Positions 36,412 through 44,385 of a stretch of 64,000 nucleotides of DNA are shown here, piece by piece. Position numbers and translations under genes: made by a program. The first letter of the stretch is position 1; each line of letters opens with the position of its first letter. This stretch comes from Bacteroidia bacterium (GTDB lineage Bacteria; Bacteroidota; Bacteroidia; B-17B0; Aurantibacillaceae), in NCBI GenBank assembly GCA_016787705.1, contig JAEUTP010000002.1:62001-126000 (forward strand), in the 5' to 3' direction. The notes beneath the pieces are model-generated. The model saw only the letters and a program-made list of their open reading frames with translations. It ran no database searches and was not told the origin of the DNA.

Positions 36412-37893
36412 ATGAAACCAATAATAAAAACATTAGGCGAATTAAAACAAAGCGGCTATAAATTTTTAACTATTAAAGATGAATTGCGCGAAAATTTAAT
36501 TAATAAATTAAAAAAGAAAGAGGCGATCTTTGATGGTATTTTTGGTTATGAAGAAACTGTTTTACCAGAATTAGAACGCGCCATCTTAAGCAAGCACAAT
36601 ATTTTATTTTTAGGATTACGCGGCCAGGCCAAAACAAAAATGGCGCGACAACTCGTAAATTTGTTAGATGAGTATATTCCTGTAATAGCTGGTAGCCCTC
36701 TGAATGATGATCCTTTGCAACCAATTTCAAATTTCGCTAAGAATTTAATTTCAGAGAAAGGCGATACAACACCTATTAACTGGATTCATCGTACCGACCG
36801 CTTTGCCGAGAAATTAGCAACACCCGATGTAAGCGTTGCCGATCTTATTGGCGATCTTGATCCTATCAAAGCTGCAAACTTAAAATTATCGTTTGCTGAT
36901 GAAAATGTTATTCATTACGGTTTAATTCCACGCAGCAACCGTTTTATTTTTGTTATTAATGAGCTGCCCGACTTACAGGCAAGATTACAGGTTGCTTTAT
37001 TTAATATCTTACAGGAAGGTGATGTGCAGATTCGTGGGTTTAATTTGCGTATTCCACTGGATCTTCAATTTGTTTTTACAGCCAATCCTGAAGATTACAC
37101 CAATCGTGGAAGTATTGTTACGCCCTTAAAAGACAGAATTGGCTCACAGATCTTAACACATTACCCAAGATCGATAGAGCATTCAAAAAAAATTACACAA
37201 GACCAGGCAAAACTTAATAATACACAAAAACAAATTGAGGTTCCTGAGATCTTAAAAAATCTGGTGGAGCAAATTGCTATTGAAGCGCGCACCAGCGAAT
37301 TTGTTGATGCAAAAAGCGGTGTAAGTGCGCGTTTAACCATCAGTGCTTACGAAAGTTTAATAAGCGCGGCTGAATTACGTTTCTTAAAAAACAACGTCAA
37401 TTATTCTTATGCGCGTTTAAGCGATCTGTATGGGGCTATTCCCGCTATTAATGGTAAAATAGAATTGGTGTATGAAGGTGAGCAGGAAGGTCCGGCTGTT
37501 ATTGCGCAAAATTTAATTTCATTGGCCATAAGAAATACATTTATTCAATTATTTCCTGATCCGGCAAAACTAAAACGTAAAAAAGAAAATTCAGATTATT
37601 CAGCGATTACTAATTGGTTTTCGCAGGGAAATATTTTAGATCTTTTAGATCATGAAAATGATAAAGTATATTCTTCTGCATTAACGATCGTTGATGGGCT
37701 TGAAAATCTTGTAAAAAAATATCATCCGAACGTTAGCGGTGCAGATAAATTTGTGTTAATGGAATTTGCATTGCACGGTTTAGCAGAACATTCTTTATTA
37801 AGCAAAAATAAATTAGTTTCAGGTGTTACGTTTAAAGATCTCTTCGGTTCTTTATTAAATACCAATTTAAATTTTGATAAAGGAGAAAATTAA
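36412..37893 (+). CDS. MoxR / magnesium-chelatase-ChlI-like AAA+ ATPase
   Basis: 493 residues. Walker A GLRGQAKTK (about 68-76), RTDRFAEKLATPDVSVADLIGDLDPIKA and LIPRSNRFIFVINELPDL (ChlI-like insert and Walker B), sensor-1 FVFTANPEDYTNRG, then a helical lid and a C-terminal helical region (about 380-493). ATP-driven partner of the VWA protein upstream. It is not a true chlorophyll enzyme: no BchD/BchH or porphyrin genes are here. Confidence 0.85.
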   Translation: MKPIIKTLGELKQSGYKFLTIKDELRENLINKLKKKEAIFDGIFGYEETVLPELERAILSKHNILFLGLRGQAKTKMARQLVNLLDEYIPVIAGSPLNDDPLQPISNFAKNLISEKGDTTPINWIHRTDRFAEKLATPDVSVADLIGDLDPIKAANLKLSFADENVIHYGLIPRSNRFIFVINELPDLQARLQVALFNILQEGDVQIRGFNLRIPLDLQFVFTANPEDYTNRGSIVTPLKDRIGSQILTHYPRSIEHSKKITQDQAKLNNTQKQIEVPEILKNLVEQIAIEARTSEFVDAKSGVSARLTISAYESLISAAELRFLKNNVNYSYARLSDLYGAIPAINGKIELVYEGEQEGPAVIAQNLISLAIRNTFIQLFPDPAKLKRKKENSDYSAITNWFSQGNILDLLDHENDKVYSSALTIVDGLENLVKKYHPNVSGADKFVLMEFALHGLAEHSLLSKNKLVSGVTFKDLFGSLLNTNLNFDKGEN

Positions 37894-38053
37894 TTCCTCG
37901 TCTTTTTTGTGTTTACAGAAAATGAACAAGTAAGCTGCCAAAAAAATAATCAAACAGTAAACCTACCCATAAAAAAAAGCGCTAAGAATATAAAGAAATG
38001 TCTTGCGTTATTTGTGAAAAAACTATGTACAGGTTGTGGTTGTATTAAACGAG

Positions 38054-38548
38054 TTATTTATTTAAGCTATCTCTTAAAGCCAACATCTTAATAGCCGTAA
38101 CAGCAGCCTCATCGCCTTTATTGCCATGCTTTCCACCAGAGCGGTCGAGTGCCTGTTGCTGGTTGTTTGGCGTTAACACACCAAAAATAAAAGGCATATT
38201 ATATTCAATATTAAGATCAGTAATACCTTTTGCAACCGCATCGCAAATAAAATCAAAGTGGCGTGTTTCGCCCTGAATAACGCAGCCTAAACAAATAATG
38301 GCATCTACATCAGTTGCTTCGGCCATATATTGCGCTCCAAGTGTTAACTCAAAACTTCCGGGCACTTCGCGAACGATGATGTTGTCTTTTTTTACACCAT
38401 TTGCCAATAAAGTATTTACAGCGCCTTCTTTTAAAGCATTGGTTATTTCGTGATTCCACTCTGAACAAACAATACCAAATTTAAATTTTGCCGCATTTGG
38501 AATACTGCTTCCTTCGTTAACCGATAAATTCTTATTTACACTACTCAT
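38054..38548 (-). CDS. ribH: 6,7-dimethyl-8-ribityllumazine synthase
   Basis: 164 residues from the ATG at 38548 (MSSVNKNLS); the longer frame up to 38590 runs through a terminator hairpin and is rejected. It condenses 5-amino-6-ribitylaminouracil with dihydroxybutanone phosphate in riboflavin synthesis. Motifs: FGIVCSEWNHEIT, VPGSFELTLGAQ, CLGCVIQGETRHFDFI (catalytic H97), FGVLTPNNQQQALDR and GNKGDEAA. Last gene of the minus-strand pair TPR-ribH next to recF, a common Bacteroidota order. Confidence 0.95.
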   Translation of the reverse strand: MSSVNKNLSVNEGSSIPNAAKFKFGIVCSEWNHEITNALKEGAVNTLLANGVKKDNIIVREVPGSFELTLGAQYMAEATDVDAIICLGCVIQGETRHFDFICDAVAKGITDLNIEYNMPFIFGVLTPNNQQQALDRSGGKHGNKGDEAAVTAIKMLALRDSLNK

Positions 38549-38559
38549 ATTTTTAAAAA

Positions 38560-38587
38560 TAAAAAAAGTCTGCCGGAGCAGACTTTT
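38560..38587 (-). terminator. terminator after the TPR gene, within the ribH leader
   Basis: Stem AGTCTGC (38567-38573) / GCAGACT (38578-38584), loop CGGA. On the minus strand it is followed by seven U. It ends only 11 bases before the ribH start. TATTTTTA (38561-38554, minus) overlaps its U-tract and could be the ribH -7 box. Confidence 0.75.
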
Positions 38588-38605
38588 CAATAATTATTTT
38601 ATTAA

Positions 38606-39370
38606 TTATAAATTGCCTAATGCTTTTACTTTAGCAATATCTCTTTCAATTTCTTTGCCTTCATTACTTCTGCTATATTCTTTTTGAATACGCTCATAAA
38701 TTGCTAAAGCTTCAGAAAAATTAGATTTTTGCTCGTATGCAAAACCTGCTTTTTTAAGATAGAAAGGCGTTGTAAAATTATTATTGCTTGTTTCTGCAGC
38801 TTTCAAATAAAATTTGATAGCTTCATCTACTTTATTCATTTCCATGTTGCAATCGCCAATGGCACCAACAGCAATTGGAGCAACCATTTCATCATCGCCA
38901 TCGTATTTTTGCAAATATTCAATCGCCTGTTCAAATTTACCTGTACGTAAATAACAAATACCAGCGCAGTAATTAGCTAAGCTACCTGTTTTTGTCATAC
39001 TGTATTCTTCAGCAATTTGCTCAAAGCCCATTATTTGTTTTTGGCCTTCTGGTGCCATTACAGTTACACCACCTTTTAAAGCAATGTTAAAGCTATCTGC
39101 TTCAAAATAATTTTGAGCCCAGAAGATCTCGTTAGAAGCCTCTGTTTCTTGTTCAGGCAAGTAGTAAAATTTAAAAAAACAAAAAGCGCCAATTATAAGT
39201 GCTAAACCACCACCTACATAGGTGATCATTTTTTTATTAGTTTCATAAAAAAGTTGAACTCCTTCTAAACTCGGGTCAATTGTTTTAACGGGCGTTTCCT
39301 CAATAGTTTCTTCAACAGAGTTATTTACCTCGGTATTGTCTACGGTTGTTTCGTCTTTTAAATCAGCCAT
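38606..39370 (-). CDS. TPR inner-membrane protein (YfgM-like)
   Basis: 254 residues: acidic N-terminus (1-30), one membrane helix (about 50-70, MITYVGGGLALIIGAFCFF), then three to four TPRs (about 85-245, e.g. ANYCAGICYLRTGKFEQAIEYL and AGFAYEQKSNFSEALAIYERI). The plan matches YfgM, a SecYEG-associated periplasmic chaperone helper. Divergent from recF with a TATTTTTG box (39399-39392, minus) 21 bases before the start. The gene order TPR-ribH is conserved in the phylum. Confidence 0.8.
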   Translation of the reverse strand: MADLKDETTVDNTEVNNSVEETIEETPVKTIDPSLEGVQLFYETNKKMITYVGGGLALIIGAFCFFKFYYLPEQETEASNEIFWAQNYFEADSFNIALKGGVTVMAPEGQKQIMGFEQIAEEYSMTKTGSLANYCAGICYLRTGKFEQAIEYLQKYDGDDEMVAPIAVGAIGDCNMEMNKVDEAIKFYLKAAETSNNNFTTPFYLKKAGFAYEQKSNFSEALAIYERIQKEYSRSNEGKEIERDIAKVKALGNL

Positions 39371-39454
39371 TTATACGTAAAAATTAGTCTGCAAAAATAG
39401 CTTTTTTTCTGTTAAAATCTAATTTCTAATTCAAAAAACCACCTAAAAAAGGCG

Positions 39455-39462
39455 TATTTTTG
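39455..39462 (+). promoter_or_regulatory. -7 box of recF
   Basis: TATTTTTG, exact consensus, nine bases before the ATG at 39472. Its last three bases are the TTG that opens the longer reading frame, so the TTG is promoter, not start codon. Confidence 0.5.
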
Positions 39463-39471
39463 CTAAAATCC

Positions 39472-40581
39472 ATGTATTTAAAGCATCTTTCTATAGTAAA
39501 CTTTAAAAATTACACCGAATTCGAGGCGCAATTTTCTGAAAAAATCAACTGTTTTGTTGGCAATAACGGCATGGGCAAAACCAATCTTTTAGATGCTATT
39601 CATTATCTTTCTTTTTGTAAGAGCTTTTTTAATTCGGTTGATAGTCAGAATATTAAGCACAACGAAGGTTTTTTTGTAGTACAGGGAAATTTTGAAAAAT
39701 CGGGAGAAGTATTGGAAGTATATTGCGGCTTGAAAAGGAACCAAAAAAAGATTTTTAAAAAAAATAAAAAAGAGTACGAAAGATTGAGTGAACATATTGG
39801 CCAATTTCCGTTAGTGATGATTTCGCCAAGTGATGCTGAACTAATAAATGGAAGCAGTGATATTCGCCGCAGATTTTTGGATGGCATTATTTCGCAATAC
39901 GATAAAGTTTATTTAGATAAATTAATATCATACAACCAGGTTTTAAAACAACGTAATGCTTTACTAAAACATTTTTTTGAAAGCCGGAGTTTCGATTCAG
40001 AAACTTTAGAAATATGGGATGATCAATTAATTAATTATGGTCGTTCAATACTTGACATAAGAAAAGAATTCTTAAAGCAATTCATTCCTCTATTCAACAA
40101 GCATTATCAATTTATAAGCGAAAGCAAAGAAGAAGTTGCTTTGCATTATGAAAACAGCTTAGGAGAAAAAGATTTTAAAACCGCTATTATTACTTCGTTG
40201 CCGCGCGACAGATCTGTACATTATACTACTGTAGGGCCGCATAAAGATGATCTTGAATTTACATTAAACGGCTTTAGTCTTAAAAAATTTGCATCACAAG
40301 GACAACAAAAATCGTATTTACTGGCTTTAAAATTAGCGCAGTTTGAATTTATTAAAGAACAAAAAAATACAAAACCATTATTGTTGCTGGATGATGTATA
40401 TGATAAACTGGACGAAGAGCGCTTTACTAAATTATTAGAAATGGTAAGCAGTAATAACTTTGGCCAGGTGTTTATAACAGATACGCACCCCGAACGAATA
40501 GAACATCTTTTAAACACAAAACAAATAGAGAATAAGATATTTATTGTTGGGCACGACAATGTAAAATTAGTTGAGAACTAA
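39472..40581 (+). CDS. recF: DNA replication and repair protein RecF
   Basis: 369 residues from ATG 39472 (MYLKHLSIVNFKNY). Loads RecA at gaps with RecO and RecR. Walker A GNNGMGKT (30-37), GSSDIRRRFLDGIISQYD, VGPHKDDLEF, signature FASQGQQKSYLLALKLAQ and Walker B LLLDDVYDKLDEER are all intact and the length is normal. The end overlaps the convergent lipoprotein gene by four bases. Confidence 0.96.
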   Translation: MYLKHLSIVNFKNYTEFEAQFSEKINCFVGNNGMGKTNLLDAIHYLSFCKSFFNSVDSQNIKHNEGFFVVQGNFEKSGEVLEVYCGLKRNQKKIFKKNKKEYERLSEHIGQFPLVMISPSDAELINGSSDIRRRFLDGIISQYDKVYLDKLISYNQVLKQRNALLKHFFESRSFDSETLEIWDDQLINYGRSILDIRKEFLKQFIPLFNKHYQFISESKEEVALHYENSLGEKDFKTAIITSLPRDRSVHYTTVGPHKDDLEFTLNGFSLKKFASQGQQKSYLLALKLAQFEFIKEQKNTKPLLLLDDVYDKLDEERFTKLLEMVSSNNFGQVFITDTHPERIEHLLNTKQIENKIFIVGHDNVKLVEN

Positions 40582-41357
40582 TCAATTTTTTTCATTTCCT
40601 CAATTTTCGCATCTTCGTTTTTATTATTGTTGTACCATTTAGCAATGTTAACCACTACACCTAAAGACGAAAAATTATTTGCATGTTTTATATTGTTTGG
40701 CGTCATATTAATGGTTAAGCCATACTGGAACTGAAGCTTTACAAACTTATATCCGCCCCTTAATGTTAATGCAGGTTCTGCAAACATAAACAATGGTCCT
40801 AGTAAATTATTATTATTCAGGTAATCTTTTTCTAATTCCACTTCCGGATAGTTTGTCTGATCAAAACTGGTATATTTTACTGCCGAAAATCTTGAACTAA
40901 ATACAGCATCAAAAAATTTTGTTTTATAACCAATATCAGGCTGAATAAAAACCTTAGTAGCATCTGCATTAAAATAGCCAATGTAAGTATTATTATTACT
41001 GTCACTAAACTGCTGTTGCTTTGAAACCCTCCCTACACCTGCACCTGCAAAGGCCTCAAAAACAATATTGTTTTCGTAAGGCTTAAAGTAGCCAATGGCA
41101 GCTTCTCCTAAAATACCATCATGTTTGTAGTTACTATTATTATCTTTATAGTTCATGTAAAAGCCATTTGCCATCACTCCAAAATTTTTTCCTAAAGCCG
41201 CTGCAACCTGCAGATCATTTTGTGTAATGTTTACATGCACTTCTCCTTTCTCTTTTAATAAAGGAGCATTTACAGCATTAGAGACATACATTTGCGTAGT
41301 ACAACTGTTTAAAGTAAAAATTATGTATACAGCTGAAAATAAAATTAGCTTTTTCAT
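40578..41357 (-). CDS. outer-membrane beta-barrel-like lipoprotein
   Basis: 259 residues. Lipobox LNSC (about residue 19). The rest alternates short beta strands (GEVHVNITQNDLQVAAALG, EAFAGAGVGRVSKQQ, LTLRGGYKFVKLQFQYGLTIN) as in small barrel proteins. The lipid anchor combined with a barrel plan is common in Bacteroidota envelope proteins. Function unknown. Confidence 0.65.
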   Translation of the reverse strand: MKKLILFSAVYIIFTLNSCTTQMYVSNAVNAPLLKEKGEVHVNITQNDLQVAAALGKNFGVMANGFYMNYKDNNSNYKHDGILGEAAIGYFKPYENNIVFEAFAGAGVGRVSKQQQFSDSNNNTYIGYFNADATKVFIQPDIGYKTKFFDAVFSSRFSAVKYTSFDQTNYPEVELEKDYLNNNNLLGPLFMFAEPALTLRGGYKFVKLQFQYGLTINMTPNNIKHANNFSSLGVVVNIAKWYNNNKNEDAKIEEMKKID

Positions 41358-41458
41358 GAGTTCCGGTTTATTAAAATTATATTAATAGTATGCCAGTTAT
41401 AAATACTCAAAATCGGGGAATTGTTCCTTTTTTGTGGAACACATTCCCCTAAATGATA

Positions 41459-41959
41459 TTAGAATACTGCTGCAAGAACAAAAAGAATAATGCAAATAAA
41501 GATCACTACCAAAACAATCCATAATGCTGTTAAAAAAGCGCTCTCAATCACACCCTCCGCCTTTTGCACCTTTTGTTTAAACGTTCTTTTAGATTTAACT
41601 ACTTGTTTTGAATTTTCGCTATTAAAAGTTGCATCGTTATCAACCGATTCGCTCACCGGCGCAGCGCTAAATGAATTTTTGTTTGAGTTATAAACTTTGC
41701 GTTCAGGTTTTAAAATAGCATCTTTTAAAGTAGAGGCACCTGCGGTTATAATAGTTGCAGGGTTTATAGTTTGTTTTACAACTTCTGATTCTGTTTTTTC
41801 AGGCTCTGCTTGCTTTGCTTTTCCCACTTGGGGTACATGCTCTGTTTTTTTATGAGAGGCGTGGCCAAATTTTGTATAACGTTGTGTTGTAAACGAGTTG
41901 CTCTTACAACCGGTTAAAATTATTAAGGCAATTAATGGAAGGTAAATAAATGTTTTCAT
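41459..41959 (-). CDS. CKSNSF-type lipoprotein with C-terminal membrane helix (copy 1)
   Basis: 166 residues from ATG 41959; the open frame extends 32 codons into the end of the neighbouring gene, but only the internal ATG gives a signal peptide. Lipobox ILTGC, then KSNSFTTQRYTKFGHASHKK. A long low-complexity linker (40-135) is followed by a membrane helix (about 142-166, FLTALWIVLVVIFICIILFVLA). The same N-terminal motif opens the gene upstream, so the pair arose by duplication. Both ends appear membrane-bound: lipid at the N-terminus, helix at the C-terminus. Confidence 0.65.
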   Translation of the reverse strand: MKTFIYLPLIALIILTGCKSNSFTTQRYTKFGHASHKKTEHVPQVGKAKQAEPEKTESEVVKQTINPATIITAGASTLKDAILKPERKVYNSNKNSFSAAPVSESVDNDATFNSENSKQVVKSKRTFKQKVQKAEGVIESAFLTALWIVLVVIFICIILFVLAAVF

Positions 41960-41994
41960 AGTGTTTTTGTTAATGATTCTTGTTAATTTTAAAT

Positions 41995-42474
41995 TTATCC
42001 GAGTAAAGTAACCAGTATTATAAGGCCTAAAACAACGGCAAGTATTACAACCCAAAGCACAATTTTTAATACGGTGCCAATAATTTTTTTTGTGTTATTT
42101 TTATTCGTCTCTGATTTTTTATTTTTGAATACGGTTTTCGAATGTTCAAAAGTTTGAGCCTGTTCATTTAACAGGGCAATATTTGCTTCAGAGATCTTTG
42201 TTTTAAGAGGATCGAAAAGATTTTCTTTTACAATTAAAACGGGGTTTGTTTTTGAAGCGCTGGCTGTTTCAACGTATCCGGGCTCTGAAGGTTCAATGGT
42301 TGTTTCATCATTCTCAACAACAACTTTATCTGAACGGTTAGAAGTTTTTTTTGCGATTGCATGTTTACCCGAATTATTAGAAAAGTGGGTGTAACGTTGT
42401 TTTGTAAACGAATTACTTTTGCAACTGCATAAACCAATTAATATTAATAAGGGAAGGTAAATTATTTTTTTCAT
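41995..42474 (-). CDS. CKSNSF-type lipoprotein with C-terminal membrane helix (copy 2)
   Basis: 159 residues. Lipobox GLCSC, then KSNSFTKQRYTHFSNNSGKH, matching copy 1; divergent acidic/Asn-rich linker; basic stretch KKSETNKNNTKK before a membrane helix (about 132-157, VLKIVLWVVILAVVLGLIIL). Transcribed toward copy 1 with a 35-bp gap. Function unknown. Confidence 0.65.
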   Translation of the reverse strand: MKKIIYLPLLILIGLCSCKSNSFTKQRYTHFSNNSGKHAIAKKTSNRSDKVVVENDETTIEPSEPGYVETASASKTNPVLIVKENLFDPLKTKISEANIALLNEQAQTFEHSKTVFKNKKSETNKNNTKKIIGTVLKIVLWVVILAVVLGLIILVTLLG

Positions 42475-42515
42475 TTTATTTGTTTTTAAAAGGAACTTTC
42501 AAAACCTATGCCAAC

Positions 42516-42548
42516 AAAAAAAGCCAAGGCAAAGGCCTTGGCTTTTTT
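42516..42548 (-). terminator. terminator of asnS (bidirectional shape)
   Basis: Perfect 10-bp stem AAGCCAAGGC (42521-42530) / GCCTTGGCTT (42535-42544), loop AAAG, with A-run before and T-run after. Confidence 0.85.
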
Positions 42549-42566
42549 AATATAGTACTTTTGTGT

Positions 42567-44003
42567 TTAAAATTCGCAGTTGTTTGGTGTACGAGGAAAA
42601 GGAATTACATCGCGGATGTTTGTCATGCCCGTTACAAACAATACCAGACGTTCAAAACCCAAGCCAAAACCGGCATGCGGACAAGAACCAAAACGTCTTG
42701 TATCCAAATACCAGGACAATTCATGTAAAGGAATTCCAATCTCATTCATCCTGGTCTCTAATTTCTCCAAACGTTCCTCGCGCTGACTTCCACCAACTAT
42801 CTCGCCAATACCCGGAAATAAAATATCCATTGCCGCTACCGTTTTGCCATCATCGTTCTGGCGCATGTAAAACGATTTTATTTCTTTTGGATAATCTGTA
42901 AGTATAACAGGTTTTTTAAAATGCTTTTCTACCAAATAACGCTCATGCTCACTTTGAAGGTCAACGCCCCATTTATCAACCAGATATTGAAATTTCTTTT
43001 TCTTGTTATGATTGCTCTCTCTTAAGATCTCAATGGCCTGTGTATAAGTAACACGCTCAAATTTATTATCTAAACAGAATTTTAATTTATCTAATAATGA
43101 TAATTCACTACGCTCAGTTTGTGGTTTTTGTTTTTCTTCTTCTTCTAAACGTTGCGATAAGAACTGGATGTCTTCTAAGTTATTATCCAAAGCATATTTA
43201 ATAACATATTGCAGCATTTCTTCTGCCAGATCCATGTTATCTTTTAATTCATAAAAAGCCATCTCCGGCTCTATCATCCAGAATTCCGCCAGGTGGCGAG
43301 CTGTGTTACTATTCTCCGCCCTGAAGGTGGGACCAAAAGTATAAATATCAGAAAAAGCCATAGCAGCTAATTCCCCTTCCAATTGCCCGGAAACAGTAAG
43401 GTTTACAGACTTACCAAAAAAATCCTGCTTGTAATCTACTTTACCGTTCTCATCTTTTGGCGGGTTAGCAATATCAAAATTTGTTACGTGAAACATCTCA
43501 CCTGCCCCTTCAGCATCGCTTGATGTAAGGATGGGGGTGTGCATATATAAAAAACCTTTTTCGTTAAAAAATTTATGTACTGCAAATGCCAACGTATTAC
43601 GCACACGAAATACAGCTCCAAATGTATTGGTTCGAAAACGCAAATGCGCTATCTCACGCAAAAACTCTAAGCTTGGCTTATTTTTTAATTGTAATGGATA
43701 CTTTTCAGGATCTGAATCCCCAAGTATTGTCAACTCTTTCGAGATCACTTCTACCGCCTGGCCTTTACCTAATGATGCAGCCAAAGTACCCGTAACACTA
43801 ATAGCCGAGCTTGTAGTAATACGGTTTAAAAGTTCTTCAGGTAATGTATTAAAATCAACAACTATTTGTAAATTATTATTTGTAGAACCATCATTTAAAG
43901 CAATAAAAGTTTTGTTTCTGAATGAACGTACCCAGCCTTTAACGGTAATAGTTTGGTTTGCGGGTGTTGTTTTTAAAATGTCTTTGATCCTTAAACGTGT
44001 CAT
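42567..44003 (-). CDS. asnS: asparaginyl-tRNA synthetase
   Basis: 478 residues, normal length. N-terminal OB fold (about 15-110, [21 protein letters not shown]) and class II catalytic core: motif 2 [22 protein letters not shown], motif 3 [16 protein letters not shown], ending [12 protein letters not shown]. It charges tRNA-Asn with asparagine. A TAAATTTA box lies 21 bases upstream of its start. Confidence 0.97.
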   Translation of the reverse strand: MTRLRIKDILKTTPANQTITVKGWVRSFRNKTFIALNDGSTNNNLQIVVDFNTLPEELLNRITTSSAISVTGTLAASLGKGQAVEVISKELTILGDSDPEKYPLQLKNKPSLEFLREIAHLRFRTNTFGAVFRVRNTLAFAVHKFFNEKGFLYMHTPILTSSDAEGAGEMFHVTNFDIANPPKDENGKVDYKQDFFGKSVNLTVSGQLEGELAAMAFSDIYTFGPTFRAENSNTARHLAEFWMIEPEMAFYELKDNMDLAEEMLQYVIKYALDNNLEDIQFLSQRLEEEEKQKPQTERSELSLLDKLKFCLDNKFERVTYTQAIEILRESNHNKKKKFQYLVDKWGVDLQSEHERYLVEKHFKKPVILTDYPKEIKSFYMRQNDDGKTVAAMDILFPGIGEIVGGSQREERLEKLETRMNEIGIPLHELSWYLDTRRFGSCPHAGFGLGFERLVLFVTGMTNIRDVIPFPRTPNNCEF

Positions 44004-44076
44004 AATAATTTTTAATTAAGGCAGTAAATTTAAGAAGATTTTAGAGATTATGAGTGGAAAAATTAATGAATGTAAA

Positions 44077-44139
44077 GTCATGTTGAGTAGATTCAAAACA
44101 TGTTTCGGGATACACGCTTCGACTACGCTTAATGTGATA
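44077..44139. repeat. degenerate dispersed palindrome (TGAGCGGAGTCGAAG type)
   Basis: GTCATGTTGAGTAGATTCAAA and CTTCGACTACGCTTAATGTGA are imperfect inverted arms around TTTCGGGATACACG. A worn copy of the repeat that is intact at 57342 and 57698. Confidence 0.6.
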
Positions 44140-44145
44140 GGATAT

Positions 44146-44385
44146 TTAACCCTTCATTTTTAAATATTCCTCTTCCGTTATTTCAACCGCCATTTCAGTA
44201 TAGTTAAATACCAGGTCGTTAATAAATACCATTTCAGGATATTGTTTTGCCATAATTTGCTTTACCATCTTTTTGCTGCCAATTATCTGTATCTCTTCAA
44301 ACCTGTTGGGCTGTATAATTTTAAAATAACTCTTGTTATTTTTATACTTACGGTACACCGGAAAGTTTATATCTTTAAGATCCAT
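44146..44385 (-). CDS. small conserved protein of unknown function
   Basis: 79 residues from ATG 44385 (MDLKDINFPVYRKYKNNKSY). No signal peptide. FKIIQPNRFEEIQIIG and ITEEEYLKMKG are typical of a small conserved Bacteroidota family without known role. Its start codon overlaps, on the opposite strand, the start of the AddB-like nuclease gene: both lie within one CCATGG (44382-44387). Confidence 0.65.
   Translation of the reverse strand: MDLKDINFPVYRKYKNNKSYFKIIQPNRFEEIQIIGSKKMVKQIMAKQYPEMVFINDLVFNYTEMAVEITEEEYLKMKG
44370..44377 (+). promoter_or_regulatory. -7 box TATCTTTA of the AddB-like gene
   Basis: TATCTTTA six bases before ATG 44384, inside the 5' coding end of the divergent gene. No -33 box seen at normal distance. 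Confidence 0.35.

Noticed and set aside
38549..38590. longer N-terminus for RibH
   Set aside because: It would translate through a terminator hairpin and adds residues (SLLRQTFFIFKN) not expected in this family.
39460..39471. TTG start for RecF four codons upstream
   Set aside because: The TTG is the last part of the TATTTTTG promoter box; the ATG at 39472 starts the conserved N-terminus.
41960..42055. 32-codon N-terminal extension of the first CKSNSF lipoprotein
   Set aside because: Overlaps the end of the neighbouring gene and would bury the signal peptide; the internal ATG gives a proper lipoprotein start.
43531..44019. 162-residue open frame on the plus strand
   Set aside because: Lies wholly antisense to asnS, which is certain.
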